This document shows positions 41,379 through 50,680 of a stretch of DNA of 64,000 nt, one piece after another. Origin of the DNA: CBDCYH01 sp965224105 (lineage in GTDB: Bacteria > Bacteroidota > Rhodothermia > Rhodothermales > JABDKH01). The number at the start of each line of letters is the position of its first letter. Position 1 is the first letter of the stretch. The translations under genes were made by a program, and so were the position numbers. The notes beneath the pieces are model-generated. The model was not told the DNA's origin. It saw only the letters and a program-made list of their open reading frames with translations, and did no database searches. Location of the stretch: assembly GCA_965224105.1 (NCBI GenBank), contig CBDCYH010000002.1:744001-808000 (forward strand), given 5' to 3'.

Positions 41379-42044
41379 TCAACCCTTATCATGATTCTCA
41401 CTAACGACTCGGTAGGCCGCATCACAAATCTGAAACGAATAGCCCCGCCTACTCAGGAATGCAACAGCCTTGTTTTTCCGTCTCCGGATATCCTTATCCC
41501 GCAAATAACTCGGATACTTCTTCTCCAGACAGCCAATTGCTTTTACTAACTGGGCGTCCTCGTCAGGCAAAGTCCTCAAAGCGGCGTCAATAATGTCATG
41601 CCCTACTCCCTTCTTTATCAACTCTGACCTCAACCGCCTGGGGCCATGGCCCTTTGTCCGGAATCGGGAAACCACAAATTCGGATGCATACATTTCATCG
41701 TCGAGATAGCCATACTCTTTTAGATACGCAAGAGCGTGTTGTATCGCCTCAGCAGAATAGTCGAGACTACGGAGTTTTCTGAGCACCTCCGCACACGTTC
41801 GCGGCCGGTGCCCTACGAAGTGTATCGACCTTGCCGTTGCTCTCCGGCGTTCGTCTTTGGCAACGATTCCGGCTGATTCCTCATCAGTAAGAACCCTGCC
41901 CTTATACAATCCGAATTCAAGCAGCGTATCGACGGAGATCCCAAAAGCAAACTCTCCATCGACAAAAATCGAGACACGGTCTTTTGGTTTGCGCTGTTTG
42001 ACTATCGACGATATTTCACCAGCCCTGGTCGTATTCAATACCAT
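41379..42044 (-). CDS. recX: RecX-family regulator of RecA
   Basis: Helical-repeat protein of 221 residues that binds RecA filaments and limits their activity in other bacteria. The N-terminal part has a VSIFVDGEFAFGIS strand segment typical of long RecX. Repeats follow: ARSIHFVGHRPRTCAEVLRKL, ALAYLKEYGYLDDEMYASEFV, GPRRLRSELIKKGVG and DAALRTL. No recA is adjacent. Overlaps the upstream UbiA gene by 10 bases. Confidence 0.93.
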   Translation of the reverse strand: MVLNTTRAGEISSIVKQRKPKDRVSIFVDGEFAFGISVDTLLEFGLYKGRVLTDEESAGIVAKDERRRATARSIHFVGHRPRTCAEVLRKLRSLDYSAEAIQHALAYLKEYGYLDDEMYASEFVVSRFRTKGHGPRRLRSELIKKGVGHDIIDAALRTLPDEDAQLVKAIGCLEKKYPSYLRDKDIRRRKNKAVAFLSRRGYSFQICDAAYRVVSENHDKG

Positions 42045-42889
42045 TGCACCTGAGCGACGGCAAGGCTCGCGAGGCCTATCACCATGGTGATCTTGATCAA
42101 ACTACTCCCAAGTCGGTATCGTTGACGATCCGTCGCTGAAACCGCCGTCCACGCCGCTACAAGTGCCAGTATGCCGCATGCGACAGTACCCAGAAGGTAG
42201 ACACCATTAAAATCGAAAGACCAATACGGTAGCGGGAGCAGGGCGACGATGACCAAGCACAAGAGGAGAACTAGTCTACCTGCAAAACCCGAGCCGTACT
42301 TAATAGGAATGGTGACGGAGCCGCTCGACCTATCACCACCCTCATCTTCCATGTCCTTAATTATTTCCCTGGCCAATGTTGTAAGGAACGCGAACACAAT
42401 TCCACAGACGACCGCCGTCGTGATGCCAAATTCGATAGCTCCGTAAAAAATGACCAGCGAAACAACCAGGGCCACCAACAGATTGCCATACACAGATTTT
42501 CTCTTTACCGATGCGCTGTAAGCGAACATCAGCCAACTAACCAACAGAGCTACCGCACCATGGTATATCGATAACATGAACGAAAGAAAAACCCCAAGGG
42601 TGGTTAGTAGTAACCATGCAACCAGACCTGTGTCCCGCGATAATCGACCCGAGGCAAGCGGTCTGTCCGGTCTGTTTACTCGGTCGACGTTGATATCAAA
42701 GTGATCGTTGATGGCGTTTGCTGCTCCTCCCAGGCAAAATGCAGCCCCACATGCGGTCCACATCCAGGTACGATCACCCAGAATTAGTAGTGGATCCGCC
42801 ACAGAAAGAATCCCGCCAACGACTGTCCCGGCAGCCATTACGAGGCAGTTTAGGGGTCGAATCAATTTGAGAAGTGCAAAAGCTTTCAT
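42035..42889 (-). CDS. UbiA-family prenyltransferase (geranylgeranylglyceryl-phosphate geranylgeranyltransferase-like)
   Basis: Integral membrane protein of 284 residues with eight or nine hydrophobic segments. The first Asp-rich motif NAINDHFDINVDRVNRPDRPL is near residue 58, and the second, REIIKDMEDEGGD, near residue 176. The DRVNRPDRPLASGR form is that of the DGGGP-synthase-like branch found in archaea and many Bacteroidota, rather than of menaquinone MenA. The substrate in bacteria is unclear. Ends by overlapping recX and abuts the methyltransferase upstream, so co-expressed. Confidence 0.9.
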   Translation of the reverse strand: MKAFALLKLIRPLNCLVMAAGTVVGGILSVADPLLILGDRTWMWTACGAAFCLGGAANAINDHFDINVDRVNRPDRPLASGRLSRDTGLVAWLLLTTLGVFLSFMLSIYHGAVALLVSWLMFAYSASVKRKSVYGNLLVALVVSLVIFYGAIEFGITTAVVCGIVFAFLTTLAREIIKDMEDEGGDRSSGSVTIPIKYGSGFAGRLVLLLCLVIVALLPLPYWSFDFNGVYLLGTVACGILALVAAWTAVSATDRQRYRLGSSLIKITMVIGLASLAVAQVQWY

Positions 42890-43609
42890 TCATTCGCTCA
42901 CTTTGGCAAGCAGCAGAAGTGACAATCCGAAAGGAAGGTTGTACCTGGGAAGGATACGTCGTTCCGTCCGAAAAATTCTGGAAAGGAGTTGGTTCGTTCC
43001 TGTTCGCGGCAAATCCAGGGCTCCTTTAGATCCGCGACCGATCAGCCTTGCCACAACAGCAGCTGGAAAAAGAAAACTGTTGAAATAGGTTAGCCGCAAA
43101 ACTTCTATCCGATCATCGCTGAAGGTCTTTGCCAAAGATTTTCGACTGTACCGTCGGTGATGTCCGTTAATTTCATCGTGCCCACTCCAAAGCCATTGAT
43201 GCGCGGGCACCGAAACCAAAATGTGTCCGCCAGGCTTGGTTAATTCTACCATACGGGAAACACTGCTGTTATCATCTGCGACGTGTTCGATAACGTCCAG
43301 AGCCACCACTATGTCAAAATTTTTCTGCTGATGAGGGATATGGTCGGGGAGATAGCCTTCATACACGGGACAGACTTTTCTGCCGGCGGCAATCTGCCGG
43401 GCCGTGGGATCCGGTTCAATTGCAACAACGTCGCCATACTGCGAAAGCATTGAGAGATTCCCGCCGGACCCGCAACCAATCTCGAGGATCTGTGCCTTAT
43501 CCACCGGTTGCAGGTCACAAAGAAGTTGTTCAACTATTGCGCGCCGACCTACGTACCACCAATGCGAATCCTCGATCTCCGCAATTTTCAGAACAAGCTC
43601 TTTGTCCAC
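42890..43609 (-). CDS. Class I SAM-dependent methyltransferase
   Basis: 239 residues. The SAM-binding motif I ILEIGCGSGGNLSML is near residue 38, motif II contains DIVVALDVIEHVADD, and LVSVPAHQWLWSGHDE follows. These match the UbiG/Methyltransf_11/23 group that acts on lipids, quinones or sugars. The GTG start shares its G with the TAG stop of the asparaginase gene (TAGTG). The stop abuts the UbiA start, so the pair may act on the same prenyl or lipid product. Substrate unknown. Confidence 0.88.
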   Translation of the reverse strand: MDKELVLKIAEIEDSHWWYVGRRAIVEQLLCDLQPVDKAQILEIGCGSGGNLSMLSQYGDVVAIEPDPTARQIAAGRKVCPVYEGYLPDHIPHQQKNFDIVVALDVIEHVADDNSSVSRMVELTKPGGHILVSVPAHQWLWSGHDEINGHHRRYSRKSLAKTFSDDRIEVLRLTYFNSFLFPAAVVARLIGRGSKGALDLPRTGTNQLLSRIFRTERRILPRYNLPFGLSLLLLAKVSE

Positions 43610-44103
43610 TAGCTCCGGTCCACTTCGAACTTGTTCTCGTCCAGATTTTTCCTCACCGTTGAGGGATCGAAGACGCGTCCGTTCATGGCGATGTAGACCC
43701 CACGCGCCAGTGTTTGTACGGCGGCCAACGCAAAACCGATATTAAACTCTGCATCGGTCACCCGGAATTGCGCAGGTGTAAGCGATCCAACTAAGACGAC
43801 AGTCTTATCCTCGAGGTGTCCAAGTGCTCGCGCCGTTTCGACCATAGTATCTGTTCCATGGGTGATGATAATCTTGTCGACCTCGGAAGCAAGGACGCGA
43901 GCACAAATAATGTCTCGATCTTCATCTGTAAGATCCAGGCTGTCCTTCCGAAAGACTGTCTCGCTTGAGACAACAACATCTGCTCTCACGTTTCGCAGAA
44001 TCTCGACGATTTGAGGTTCGCCAACCTGATATTTACTCTTGGCGTCAAAATAGATTTTGTCTATCGTCCCGCCTGTAGTCAGGATATGGATTCGAGGTCC
44101 CAC
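43609..44103 (-). CDS. Single-domain asparaginase-like protein
   Basis: 164 residues that cover only the N-terminal domain of type I/II asparaginases. The catalytic threonine motif TTGGTID is at residues 9-15, and the second threonine is in THGTDTM near residue 81. The C-terminal domain, which completes the active site of ordinary asparaginases, is missing. Short stand-alone members exist in many bacteria and the activity is untested. GTG start one base after hutG. Ends in TAGTG with the methyltransferase. Confidence 0.88.
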   Translation of the reverse strand: MGPRIHILTTGGTIDKIYFDAKSKYQVGEPQIVEILRNVRADVVVSSETVFRKDSLDLTDEDRDIICARVLASEVDKIIITHGTDTMVETARALGHLEDKTVVLVGSLTPAQFRVTDAEFNIGFALAAVQTLARGVYIAMNGRVFDPSTVRKNLDENKFEVDRS

Positions 44104-44104
44104 G

Positions 44105-45037
44105 CTAGGCTACCCTTTCTGAAATTCCAGATAAGATATTCCAAACGGCCACTGCCGCAAGTTTGGCTGTCCGACCGTCTACATCATATTGTGGGTTGAG
44201 CTCACAGATGTCAACCGAGGACACCGCCGGAGATCGCCCTGCTTCAAAGGCGAGCTCAAGGAATTCCCGGGACCCTAGCCCACCAACCGATTTTGCACTA
44301 ACTCCCGGCGCGTACGCACAATCTACCACATCAAGATCAAAGGAAACCATGATCGGCCCCGCACTAGCCGCACCGGTCACAAGGGCTTTATATGCCCCAA
44401 CCTTGCCTTCGCCCATCCAGTGTAACTCTACTCCTTGCTCATTCGCGTACGCAACATGACTAGTCGCATTGCTACACCGTTGCAAACCGGCTGCTGTGTA
44501 AGTCACATCCAACTGGTCGTTCTCAAGCGCAGAGCGGAACGACGATCCAGAGTGATTCAAACCCTGCACCTTTTCCCGGACGTCCAGATGTGCATCAAAA
44601 TTGACAATGGAGACTTTCTTCTTACTGATGTAACCCAGACAATGACCGTAGGCGGTTTCATGGCCTCCACCGAGGATGATGGGGATTGTTCCAGCGTCGA
44701 TCAGTGCCGTGACAATACTCCCGAGTCGCTCCAAATCCTCCTCGAGATTTGCGGTCACTTCAACATTCCCGAGGTCTGTTGTCCTGGACAACAAATCACC
44801 AAACGATTGGTTGTGCCGTGAATCGGGAGTCAATCGGTATAGTACTTCGCGAATTGCATCCGGACCGGCGGCAGCCCCCGGGCGACCACCGTTGATCTGC
44901 ACACCGCGGTCGGTTGGGAATCCCAACAAGGCCACCAGAGGAGATTCCGTTTGGGGCGCAGTGAGCCAATCGCCAAGTCTCGGATCACCCGGCCTTGCTG
45001 TAAATGATTCAGCTCGATATGGACGCAAGCCAGTCAA
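44105..45037 (-). CDS. hutG: Formimidoylglutamase (arginase/ureohydrolase family)
   Basis: Releases formamide from N-formimidoyl-L-glutamate to give glutamate, the last step of histidine breakdown. 310 residues. The Mn-binding motifs are present: GGGHETAYG near residue 120, NFDAHLDVR near residue 145, and SFDLDVVDCAYAPG near residue 235. Family and context (next to hutI) define the role, as distinct from arginase or agmatinase. The start is TTG at 45037, sharing TTGA with the hutI stop; no ATG is nearby. Confidence 0.93.
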   Translation of the reverse strand: MTGLRPYRAESFTARPGDPRLGDWLTAPQTESPLVALLGFPTDRGVQINGGRPGAAAGPDAIREVLYRLTPDSRHNQSFGDLLSRTTDLGNVEVTANLEEDLERLGSIVTALIDAGTIPIILGGGHETAYGHCLGYISKKKVSIVNFDAHLDVREKVQGLNHSGSSFRSALENDQLDVTYTAAGLQRCSNATSHVAYANEQGVELHWMGEGKVGAYKALVTGAASAGPIMVSFDLDVVDCAYAPGVSAKSVGGLGSREFLELAFEAGRSPAVSSVDICELNPQYDVDGRTAKLAAVAVWNILSGISERVA

Positions 45038-46242
45038 TTAGCCACCAATTCCCCGCCGATAAAAACTGACCGAACCGCATTGGGGATAAAGTGATAAATC
45101 CAATGATTGATGCTGGGGGAATCCAGCACAACAAAGTCCGCCATTTTTCCTTCCTCCAAAGATCCGATCTCCTGCTCCATGCGAATCGCCATCGCCGCAT
45201 TTATCGTCACGGCTTTGAGTGCTTCTTCCGGAGTCATTCTGCTCTGGGTACAAGCAAGAGTCATTGCCAGCGGGAGGTGAAAACTAGGAGCGCTGCCAGG
45301 ATTAAAATCGGTGGCGATGGCAACCCGTACACCCCTGCGGATCCACTGCGATGCATCGATGTGCTGATTGCGCAAGTAAGTGGTGGCCAGCGGTAGGGCC
45401 ACAGCGATACAACCAGAAGTAGCCATGGCATCCATCCCTTCATCGTCCGTAAATTCAAGATGGTCGGCCGATGCGGCGTTGAGCCGTGCGGCAAGCCCTG
45501 CTCCTCCGCCATTTGATAGCTGATCCGCATGTATTTTCAACCCAAGCCCTGCGTCTCGCGCGGCCGCTAAATATCGCTCTGCTTGAGGAACAGTAAACGC
45601 ACCTTTCTCAACAAATATATCAGCGAATGATGCCAGAGCTGTCACTTCAGGCATCATCTCAATCAGGTAATCAACATACGTTTCTGCCTTACCTTTGAAC
45701 TCTGGTGGTACAGTGTGGGCACCCAGAAATGTCGATACGATGCGAGATTCCTGGGTCGAACGGAGGTCCTCATAGACTTGTAGCTGTTTCAGCTCTTCGG
45801 ACCGGCTGAGGCCGTATCCCGACTTTGCTTCCACCGTTGTGACACCAAGCTGCCTCATGGAGGACAGAAATAATTCGCTTCGGGCCACTAGCTCCCTCTT
45901 CGATGCACGCCGTGTTTTTGCAACGGTGTCGAGTATGCCTCCACCACCCTTTGCAATTTCGAGATAGCTCACGCCCTCGCAGCGCATTGCAAATTCCTCC
46001 GATCGCCATCCTCCAAATGCCAAATGCGTGTGACAATCAATTAAGCCAGGGGTGACTATACCGCCACCGGCGTCAAATTGCTTTTCACTCTGGTACTCCT
46101 CGGGCAGCTCCGACTCGCGCCCTACCCATGCAATCCTCTCGCCCTGCCAGGCAATGGCGGCATCCTCGATGGGATGGATGTTACGCTGCTCGCCTTGTGC
46201 CAGGCATTGTGCAAGGGTAGAAATGTTTGTTAGGACGGGCAC
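45034..46242 (-). CDS. hutI: Imidazolonepropionase
   Basis: Hydrolyses imidazolone-propionate to N-formimidoyl-L-glutamate. 402 residues of the amidohydrolase fold with the metal motif DCHTHLAFGG (His71, His73). Further family elements are EAKSGYGLSREE-like (KSGYGLS near residue 139), GLKIHADQLS with a metal His, and ATDFNPGSAPS. GTG start shares its G with the hutH stop (TAGTG). The stop overlaps hutG. Confidence 0.96.
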   Translation of the reverse strand: MPVLTNISTLAQCLAQGEQRNIHPIEDAAIAWQGERIAWVGRESELPEEYQSEKQFDAGGGIVTPGLIDCHTHLAFGGWRSEEFAMRCEGVSYLEIAKGGGGILDTVAKTRRASKRELVARSELFLSSMRQLGVTTVEAKSGYGLSRSEELKQLQVYEDLRSTQESRIVSTFLGAHTVPPEFKGKAETYVDYLIEMMPEVTALASFADIFVEKGAFTVPQAERYLAAARDAGLGLKIHADQLSNGGGAGLAARLNAASADHLEFTDDEGMDAMATSGCIAVALPLATTYLRNQHIDASQWIRRGVRVAIATDFNPGSAPSFHLPLAMTLACTQSRMTPEEALKAVTINAAMAIRMEQEIGSLEEGKMADFVVLDSPSINHWIYHFIPNAVRSVFIGGELVAN

Positions 46243-47747
46243 TATTCCAATTCCATGAATTGTCTGTCCAGGCTCTCTGTTACAGCCTGGCTTTTCACGA
46301 GCTTGATCGCTGCTAACAAGTCAGCCTGAAAATGCTGATCCGTTTCGCGGTGGGGAATCATTGACCTAATGGTTTCGTGGGCCAACACGACTCCTTTGCC
46401 AGCCTTCAGCGGCAGCCGGTAATCGAGTGCCTGCGCGGCGGTGAGCAACTCGATCGCCACTACATGCTCGAGGTTGTCGAGGACAGTGAGAAGCTTTGAC
46501 CCACTGATGCTGCCCATGCTCACGTGGTCTTCCTGCCCGATACTTGTCGGGATGGAATCGACAACAGCTGGATGGCACAGCACTTTGTTCTCGGAAACTA
46601 ATGCGGCAGCTGTATACTGCGGAATCATGAAGCCCGAGTTAATACCAGTGTCCTTCATCAACATTACCGGCAACCCATCATGCCCTGACAGAAGCAGGTA
46701 GATTCGCCTTTCGGAGATGTTTGCTAATTCTGCGAGCGCAATTGCCGCAAGATCGAGAACCATTGCGAGTGGTTGTCCATGAAAATTCCCTCCGCTCAAC
46801 ACACTTCCATCATCAAATATTAATGGATTGTCTGTTACGGAGTTCATCTCTGTCTCCACGACGCTTGTAGCATAGGCAAGCGCGTCTCGCGAGGCTCCGT
46901 GAACCTGGGGTATACAGCGCAAAGAGTATGGATCTTGAACCTTGCCACAATCCCGGTGAGACTCGAGAATCTCACTCTCGGCCAAAAGTTTTCGCACGTT
47001 GCGAGCAACCTTTACCTGACCCGGATGCGGCCGCAAATCATGAATCCTCTCATCAAAGGGGACGATGCTACCCTGCAATGCCTCCAGACTCATCGTCCCG
47101 ACTACATCACACAATAGTTGGAGCGCGATCGCTCGTTCCAGTACATGCGCTCCGAAGGCACACATGAACTGCGTTCCGTTTGTTAAAGACAAGCCATCCT
47201 TGGCCTGTAGCTCAACAGGATCCCAGCCTTGTGCCTGCAAGACATCCTTTGCAGGAATTGAACTTCCGTCTGTGGATTGGAAAAAGCCGCGTCCTATCAA
47301 CGGAAGAGCCATATGGGCTAGAGGGGCAAGGTCTCCAGATGCGCCAACACTGCCCTTCATCGGAACGGCAGGCACGAGATCATTTTCCTCGAACGCTAGC
47401 AATCGTTGCAAAACGTCGCGCGAAATCCCGGAGTAACCGATCCCAAGTGAGTGGATCTTCAACCGCATCATCAGCTTGGATATCTCCCGAGGAATTAGCG
47501 GACCAACCCCAACAGCGTGACTTAGCAAAAGGTTTTTTTGAAGCAGCCGGATCTGATCACCGCTGATTTGGTGACCCTTCAAGGCGCCAAAACCAGTATT
47601 GATACCATAATTGGGGCGCGCGTCAATCGCCGCAGCATCCACTATCGAACGCGACCTTCGAACACGCTCAGGATTTGATCTCAATTCCGCACAACTTTCC
47701 GAGAGCCTCTTGTCAAGATCTGCGATAGTGATGGCAATTCCGGCCAT
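46242..47747 (-). CDS. hutH: Histidine ammonia-lyase
   Basis: Removes ammonia from histidine to give urocanate. 501 residues. The MIO cofactor is formed from Ala136-Ser137-Gly138 in GSVGASGDLAPL. YGINTGFGAL near residue 48 carries the active-site tyrosine. Abuts hutU (no gap) and overlaps hutI by one base in TAGTG. Confidence 0.97.
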   Translation of the reverse strand: MAGIAITIADLDKRLSESCAELRSNPERVRRSRSIVDAAAIDARPNYGINTGFGALKGHQISGDQIRLLQKNLLLSHAVGVGPLIPREISKLMMRLKIHSLGIGYSGISRDVLQRLLAFEENDLVPAVPMKGSVGASGDLAPLAHMALPLIGRGFFQSTDGSSIPAKDVLQAQGWDPVELQAKDGLSLTNGTQFMCAFGAHVLERAIALQLLCDVVGTMSLEALQGSIVPFDERIHDLRPHPGQVKVARNVRKLLAESEILESHRDCGKVQDPYSLRCIPQVHGASRDALAYATSVVETEMNSVTDNPLIFDDGSVLSGGNFHGQPLAMVLDLAAIALAELANISERRIYLLLSGHDGLPVMLMKDTGINSGFMIPQYTAAALVSENKVLCHPAVVDSIPTSIGQEDHVSMGSISGSKLLTVLDNLEHVVAIELLTAAQALDYRLPLKAGKGVVLAHETIRSMIPHRETDQHFQADLLAAIKLVKSQAVTESLDRQFMELE

Positions 47748-49412
47748 TTATCCGTTCACCATCGGCAAGTCAATGCCTCTTTCGTTTGCAGTATCGATAG
47801 CTACCTGGTAGCCAGCATCCGCGTGACGCATAACCCCAGACCCCGGGTCCGCTGTCAAAACCCGCCGTACACGAGAACCCGCGCTCGCAGTACCATCCGC
47901 GACCACAACCATCCCCGCATGAATAGAGTACCCAATCCCAACACCTCCGCCGTGATGCAGGGAAACCCATGTCGCGCCGCACGCAGTGTTTAGCAGTGCG
48001 TTCAGGAGAGGCCAATCAGCAATCGCATCTGACCCATCACGCATTGCCTCCGTTTCGCGGTTTGGTGACGCGACTGAACCGCTATCCAAATGGTCGCGAC
48101 CGATCACGAGTGGCGCCTCCACTTTACCCTTATTCACCAACCAGTTGAACCGCTCTCCCATCTCTGCACGCTCACCATACTCAAGCCAACAGATCCGCGC
48201 AGGAAGCCCCTGGAATTGCACCTTCTCGCGTGCCTTGCGAATCCATCGTGCAAGAGACTCATTCTCCGGGAAAGCTTCAAGGATTGCTTCATCCGTTTGA
48301 TCAATATCGGCGGGACTGCCCGATAGCGCAGCCCAACGAAACGGTCCCGACCCTTTGCAAAAAAGTGGTCGAATATATTCGGGTACAAAGCCAGGAATAT
48401 CAAACGCCCGCGCCATTCCCTTATTGTCCGCCACCTGACCACGCAGGTTGTTGCCGTAGTCAAATGTGACGGCACCAAGATCTTTCATGTCCAACATTGC
48501 CTGTACATGGTCCACCATCGACTCGAGGACCTGGTCGCGATACTTCTCTGGCTTCGACTCGCGAAAGTCTCGCGCTGATGACACTGAGTAACCGACGGGA
48601 ATGTAGCCGACATCAAGGTCATGCGCTGAAGTCTGGTCGGTTAGAATGTCCGGGACAACGCCCCTCCGCACCAGTTCAGGAAGCACCTCAGCAATATTTC
48701 CAACAAGTCCTACACTAAGCGCTTCTGACTTCCGCTTTGCGGCAAGAACCAAATCGATCGCCTCCGAAAGATCCGTGCTTAGCACATCGCAGTAGCCCGT
48801 TTCAACCCGGCGCTTTATGCGTGCAGGGTCTACATCAACCCCAAGGAACGCGGCACCGTTCATGGTTGCCGCAAGGGGTTGAGCTCCGCCCATCCCACCG
48901 AGTCCAGCGGTAACGACCAGTCGCCCCTCGAGTGAACCACCAAAATGCTTTCGGGCGCATTCAGCAAAAGTCTCGTACGTTCCCTGCAATATTCCCTGAC
49001 TGCCGATGTAAATCCACGATCCAGCGGTCATCTGGCCGTACATGGTTAGCCCAAGTGCATCGAGCCGCTTGAATTCGTCCCATGTGCCCCAGCGTGGTAC
49101 GAGGTGGGCATTTGCAATCAGTACTCTCGGTGCGTCTTCGTGGGTGCGAAAAACCCCAACCGGCTTCCCGCTCTGCACAATCAAGGTCTCATCCGATCCC
49201 AACCTCCGCAATGTCTCGACAATTTTCTCAAATGCATCCCACGAGCGCGCGGCTTTCCCTCCACCTCCATAAACGATGAGCTCTTCTGGCAACTCCGCAA
49301 CATCCGGATCGAGGTTGTTCATTAACATCCTCAAGACAGCCTCCTGCTGCCAACCCTTACAACTAATAGACGTCCCCCGAGGTGCGCGAATTACTTTCTC
49401 CAGATGGGCCAT
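47748..49412 (-). CDS. hutU: Urocanate hydratase
   Basis: Converts urocanate to imidazolone-propionate with a tightly bound NAD. From the ATG at 49412 it has 554 residues, the usual length. The frame is open 44 codons upstream, but that part lies inside the alanine dehydrogenase gene and has no family similarity. Recognisable: ELIVYGGGGKAARSW near residue 44, QGILQGTYETFAECARKHF, TAGLGGMGGAQPLA, and a C-terminal HHGGGVGIGYSIHAGMVV. First of the four hut genes, 5 bases after the ald stop. Confidence 0.97.
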   Translation of the reverse strand: MAHLEKVIRAPRGTSISCKGWQQEAVLRMLMNNLDPDVAELPEELIVYGGGGKAARSWDAFEKIVETLRRLGSDETLIVQSGKPVGVFRTHEDAPRVLIANAHLVPRWGTWDEFKRLDALGLTMYGQMTAGSWIYIGSQGILQGTYETFAECARKHFGGSLEGRLVVTAGLGGMGGAQPLAATMNGAAFLGVDVDPARIKRRVETGYCDVLSTDLSEAIDLVLAAKRKSEALSVGLVGNIAEVLPELVRRGVVPDILTDQTSAHDLDVGYIPVGYSVSSARDFRESKPEKYRDQVLESMVDHVQAMLDMKDLGAVTFDYGNNLRGQVADNKGMARAFDIPGFVPEYIRPLFCKGSGPFRWAALSGSPADIDQTDEAILEAFPENESLARWIRKAREKVQFQGLPARICWLEYGERAEMGERFNWLVNKGKVEAPLVIGRDHLDSGSVASPNRETEAMRDGSDAIADWPLLNALLNTACGATWVSLHHGGGVGIGYSIHAGMVVVADGTASAGSRVRRVLTADPGSGVMRHADAGYQVAIDTANERGIDLPMVNG

Positions 49413-49417
49413 GCGTA

Positions 49418-50638
49418 TCAGATTCCGGACGCGATTAGAAGTTCGATGTCTCTGTGTGGCATGTTGAACATACCAGCCAGACTTTTCTTCGTGAGATGCC
49501 TCCTGTAAACATACGTGCCGTTGCGAAGCCCGATGTTCCGCCACAAGGCTTCATTTATGGAAACAGCATCCCCGATGTTAATCAGATACGGCACAAGCAC
49601 ATTTGTGAGCGCGTACGTTGCAGTCCTTGCCGCGTTTGATGGCATGTTTGGAACGCAATAATGAATCACCCCGTGCTTCCGGTACACCGGGTCCGAGTGT
49701 GTGGTGGCGTGACTACTCTCGATGCAGCCTCCCTGGTCAATCACCGCATCAACCACCACCGCGCCGTCACGCATCGAGGCGATCATATCTTCTGTAACAA
49801 GTACCGGTGATCTGCGACCGGCGGACATCATGGCCCCAATGATTACGTCTGCACTTTGCACCGCGCCGCGAATATACTGCTCGGTCGCCATCGCCGTGGT
49901 CACCTGCCTGTTTAGATAGTGCTCAAGTGTTCGGAGCGCACCCAAATCCGTATCCAGGACGATCACGTTTGCACCAAACCCGAGTGCAGTTCTAGCAGCC
50001 CATTCACCCACAACACCGGCACCCAGAATAAGAACGTTGGACGGCGGAACACCCGAAATTCCTCCCAGCATTACACCCTTACCGCCGCCAGAGCTTTCGA
50101 GATATCGGCAGGCGATCTGAACCGACATCACTCCCATGATCTCGTGCATCATGCGAACAATCGGGAGGGACTTATCCGAATCGCGAATAAACTCGTAGCC
50201 AATCGCGGTTATGCCAAGGTCGATTAACCGCTGAAGAAACTGCGGACTCATCCCGCCAAGGTGCAGTGCAGAAATAACTATCTGCTTTTCCTGGAGGAAC
50301 ACCATCTCCTCGTCGCTAGGCGGCCCGACTTTAACAATCAGCTCACACTGCGAATAAACGTCGGCCGCGCTTGCCTGGACGCTTGCGCCAGAATTGGCAT
50401 ATTCGTCATCCGAAAAATGGGCAAGCTCCCCGGCTCCCTGCTCAAAGAAAACCTGGTGGCCATTATTTACCAGCGATTGGACACCACCCGGCGAAAGCGA
50501 TACCCGACGTTCCTCGTTGGACACCTCTCTCGGAATTCCTATCGTCAAGGCACGACGACTCTCCTCGATCCGAACCCGCTTCTCCATGGTCAGAAGACCA
50601 GTGTCGATATTCACACCATGAAGTGAGGGGACTTCCAT
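49418..50638 (-). CDS. ald: Alanine dehydrogenase
   Basis: NAD-dependent oxidative deamination of alanine to pyruvate and ammonia. 406 residues. Family marks are IGIPREVSNEERRVSLSP near residue 34, IVKVGPPSDEE, and the NAD-binding GAGVVGEWAARTALGFGA near residue 207. The MPSNAARTATYALTN segment near the C-terminal active site is also present. The first 20-30 residues extend before the core, and an ATG at 50587 is a shorter option. Its position 5 bases ahead of hutU suggests one amino-acid catabolic transcript. Confidence 0.93.
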   Translation of the reverse strand: MEVPSLHGVNIDTGLLTMEKRVRIEESRRALTIGIPREVSNEERRVSLSPGGVQSLVNNGHQVFFEQGAGELAHFSDDEYANSGASVQASAADVYSQCELIVKVGPPSDEEMVFLQEKQIVISALHLGGMSPQFLQRLIDLGITAIGYEFIRDSDKSLPIVRMMHEIMGVMSVQIACRYLESSGGGKGVMLGGISGVPPSNVLILGAGVVGEWAARTALGFGANVIVLDTDLGALRTLEHYLNRQVTTAMATEQYIRGAVQSADVIIGAMMSAGRRSPVLVTEDMIASMRDGAVVVDAVIDQGGCIESSHATTHSDPVYRKHGVIHYCVPNMPSNAARTATYALTNVLVPYLINIGDAVSINEALWRNIGLRNGTYVYRRHLTKKSLAGMFNMPHRDIELLIASGI

Positions 50639-50680
50639 ACTTATACGGCAGTGGTAAACCGGAATATACGGCCTAGATCC

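Noticed and set aside
49413..49544. N-terminal extension of urocanate hydratase to 49544
   Set aside because: It lies within ald and lacks family similarity. The ATG at 49412 gives the usual length.
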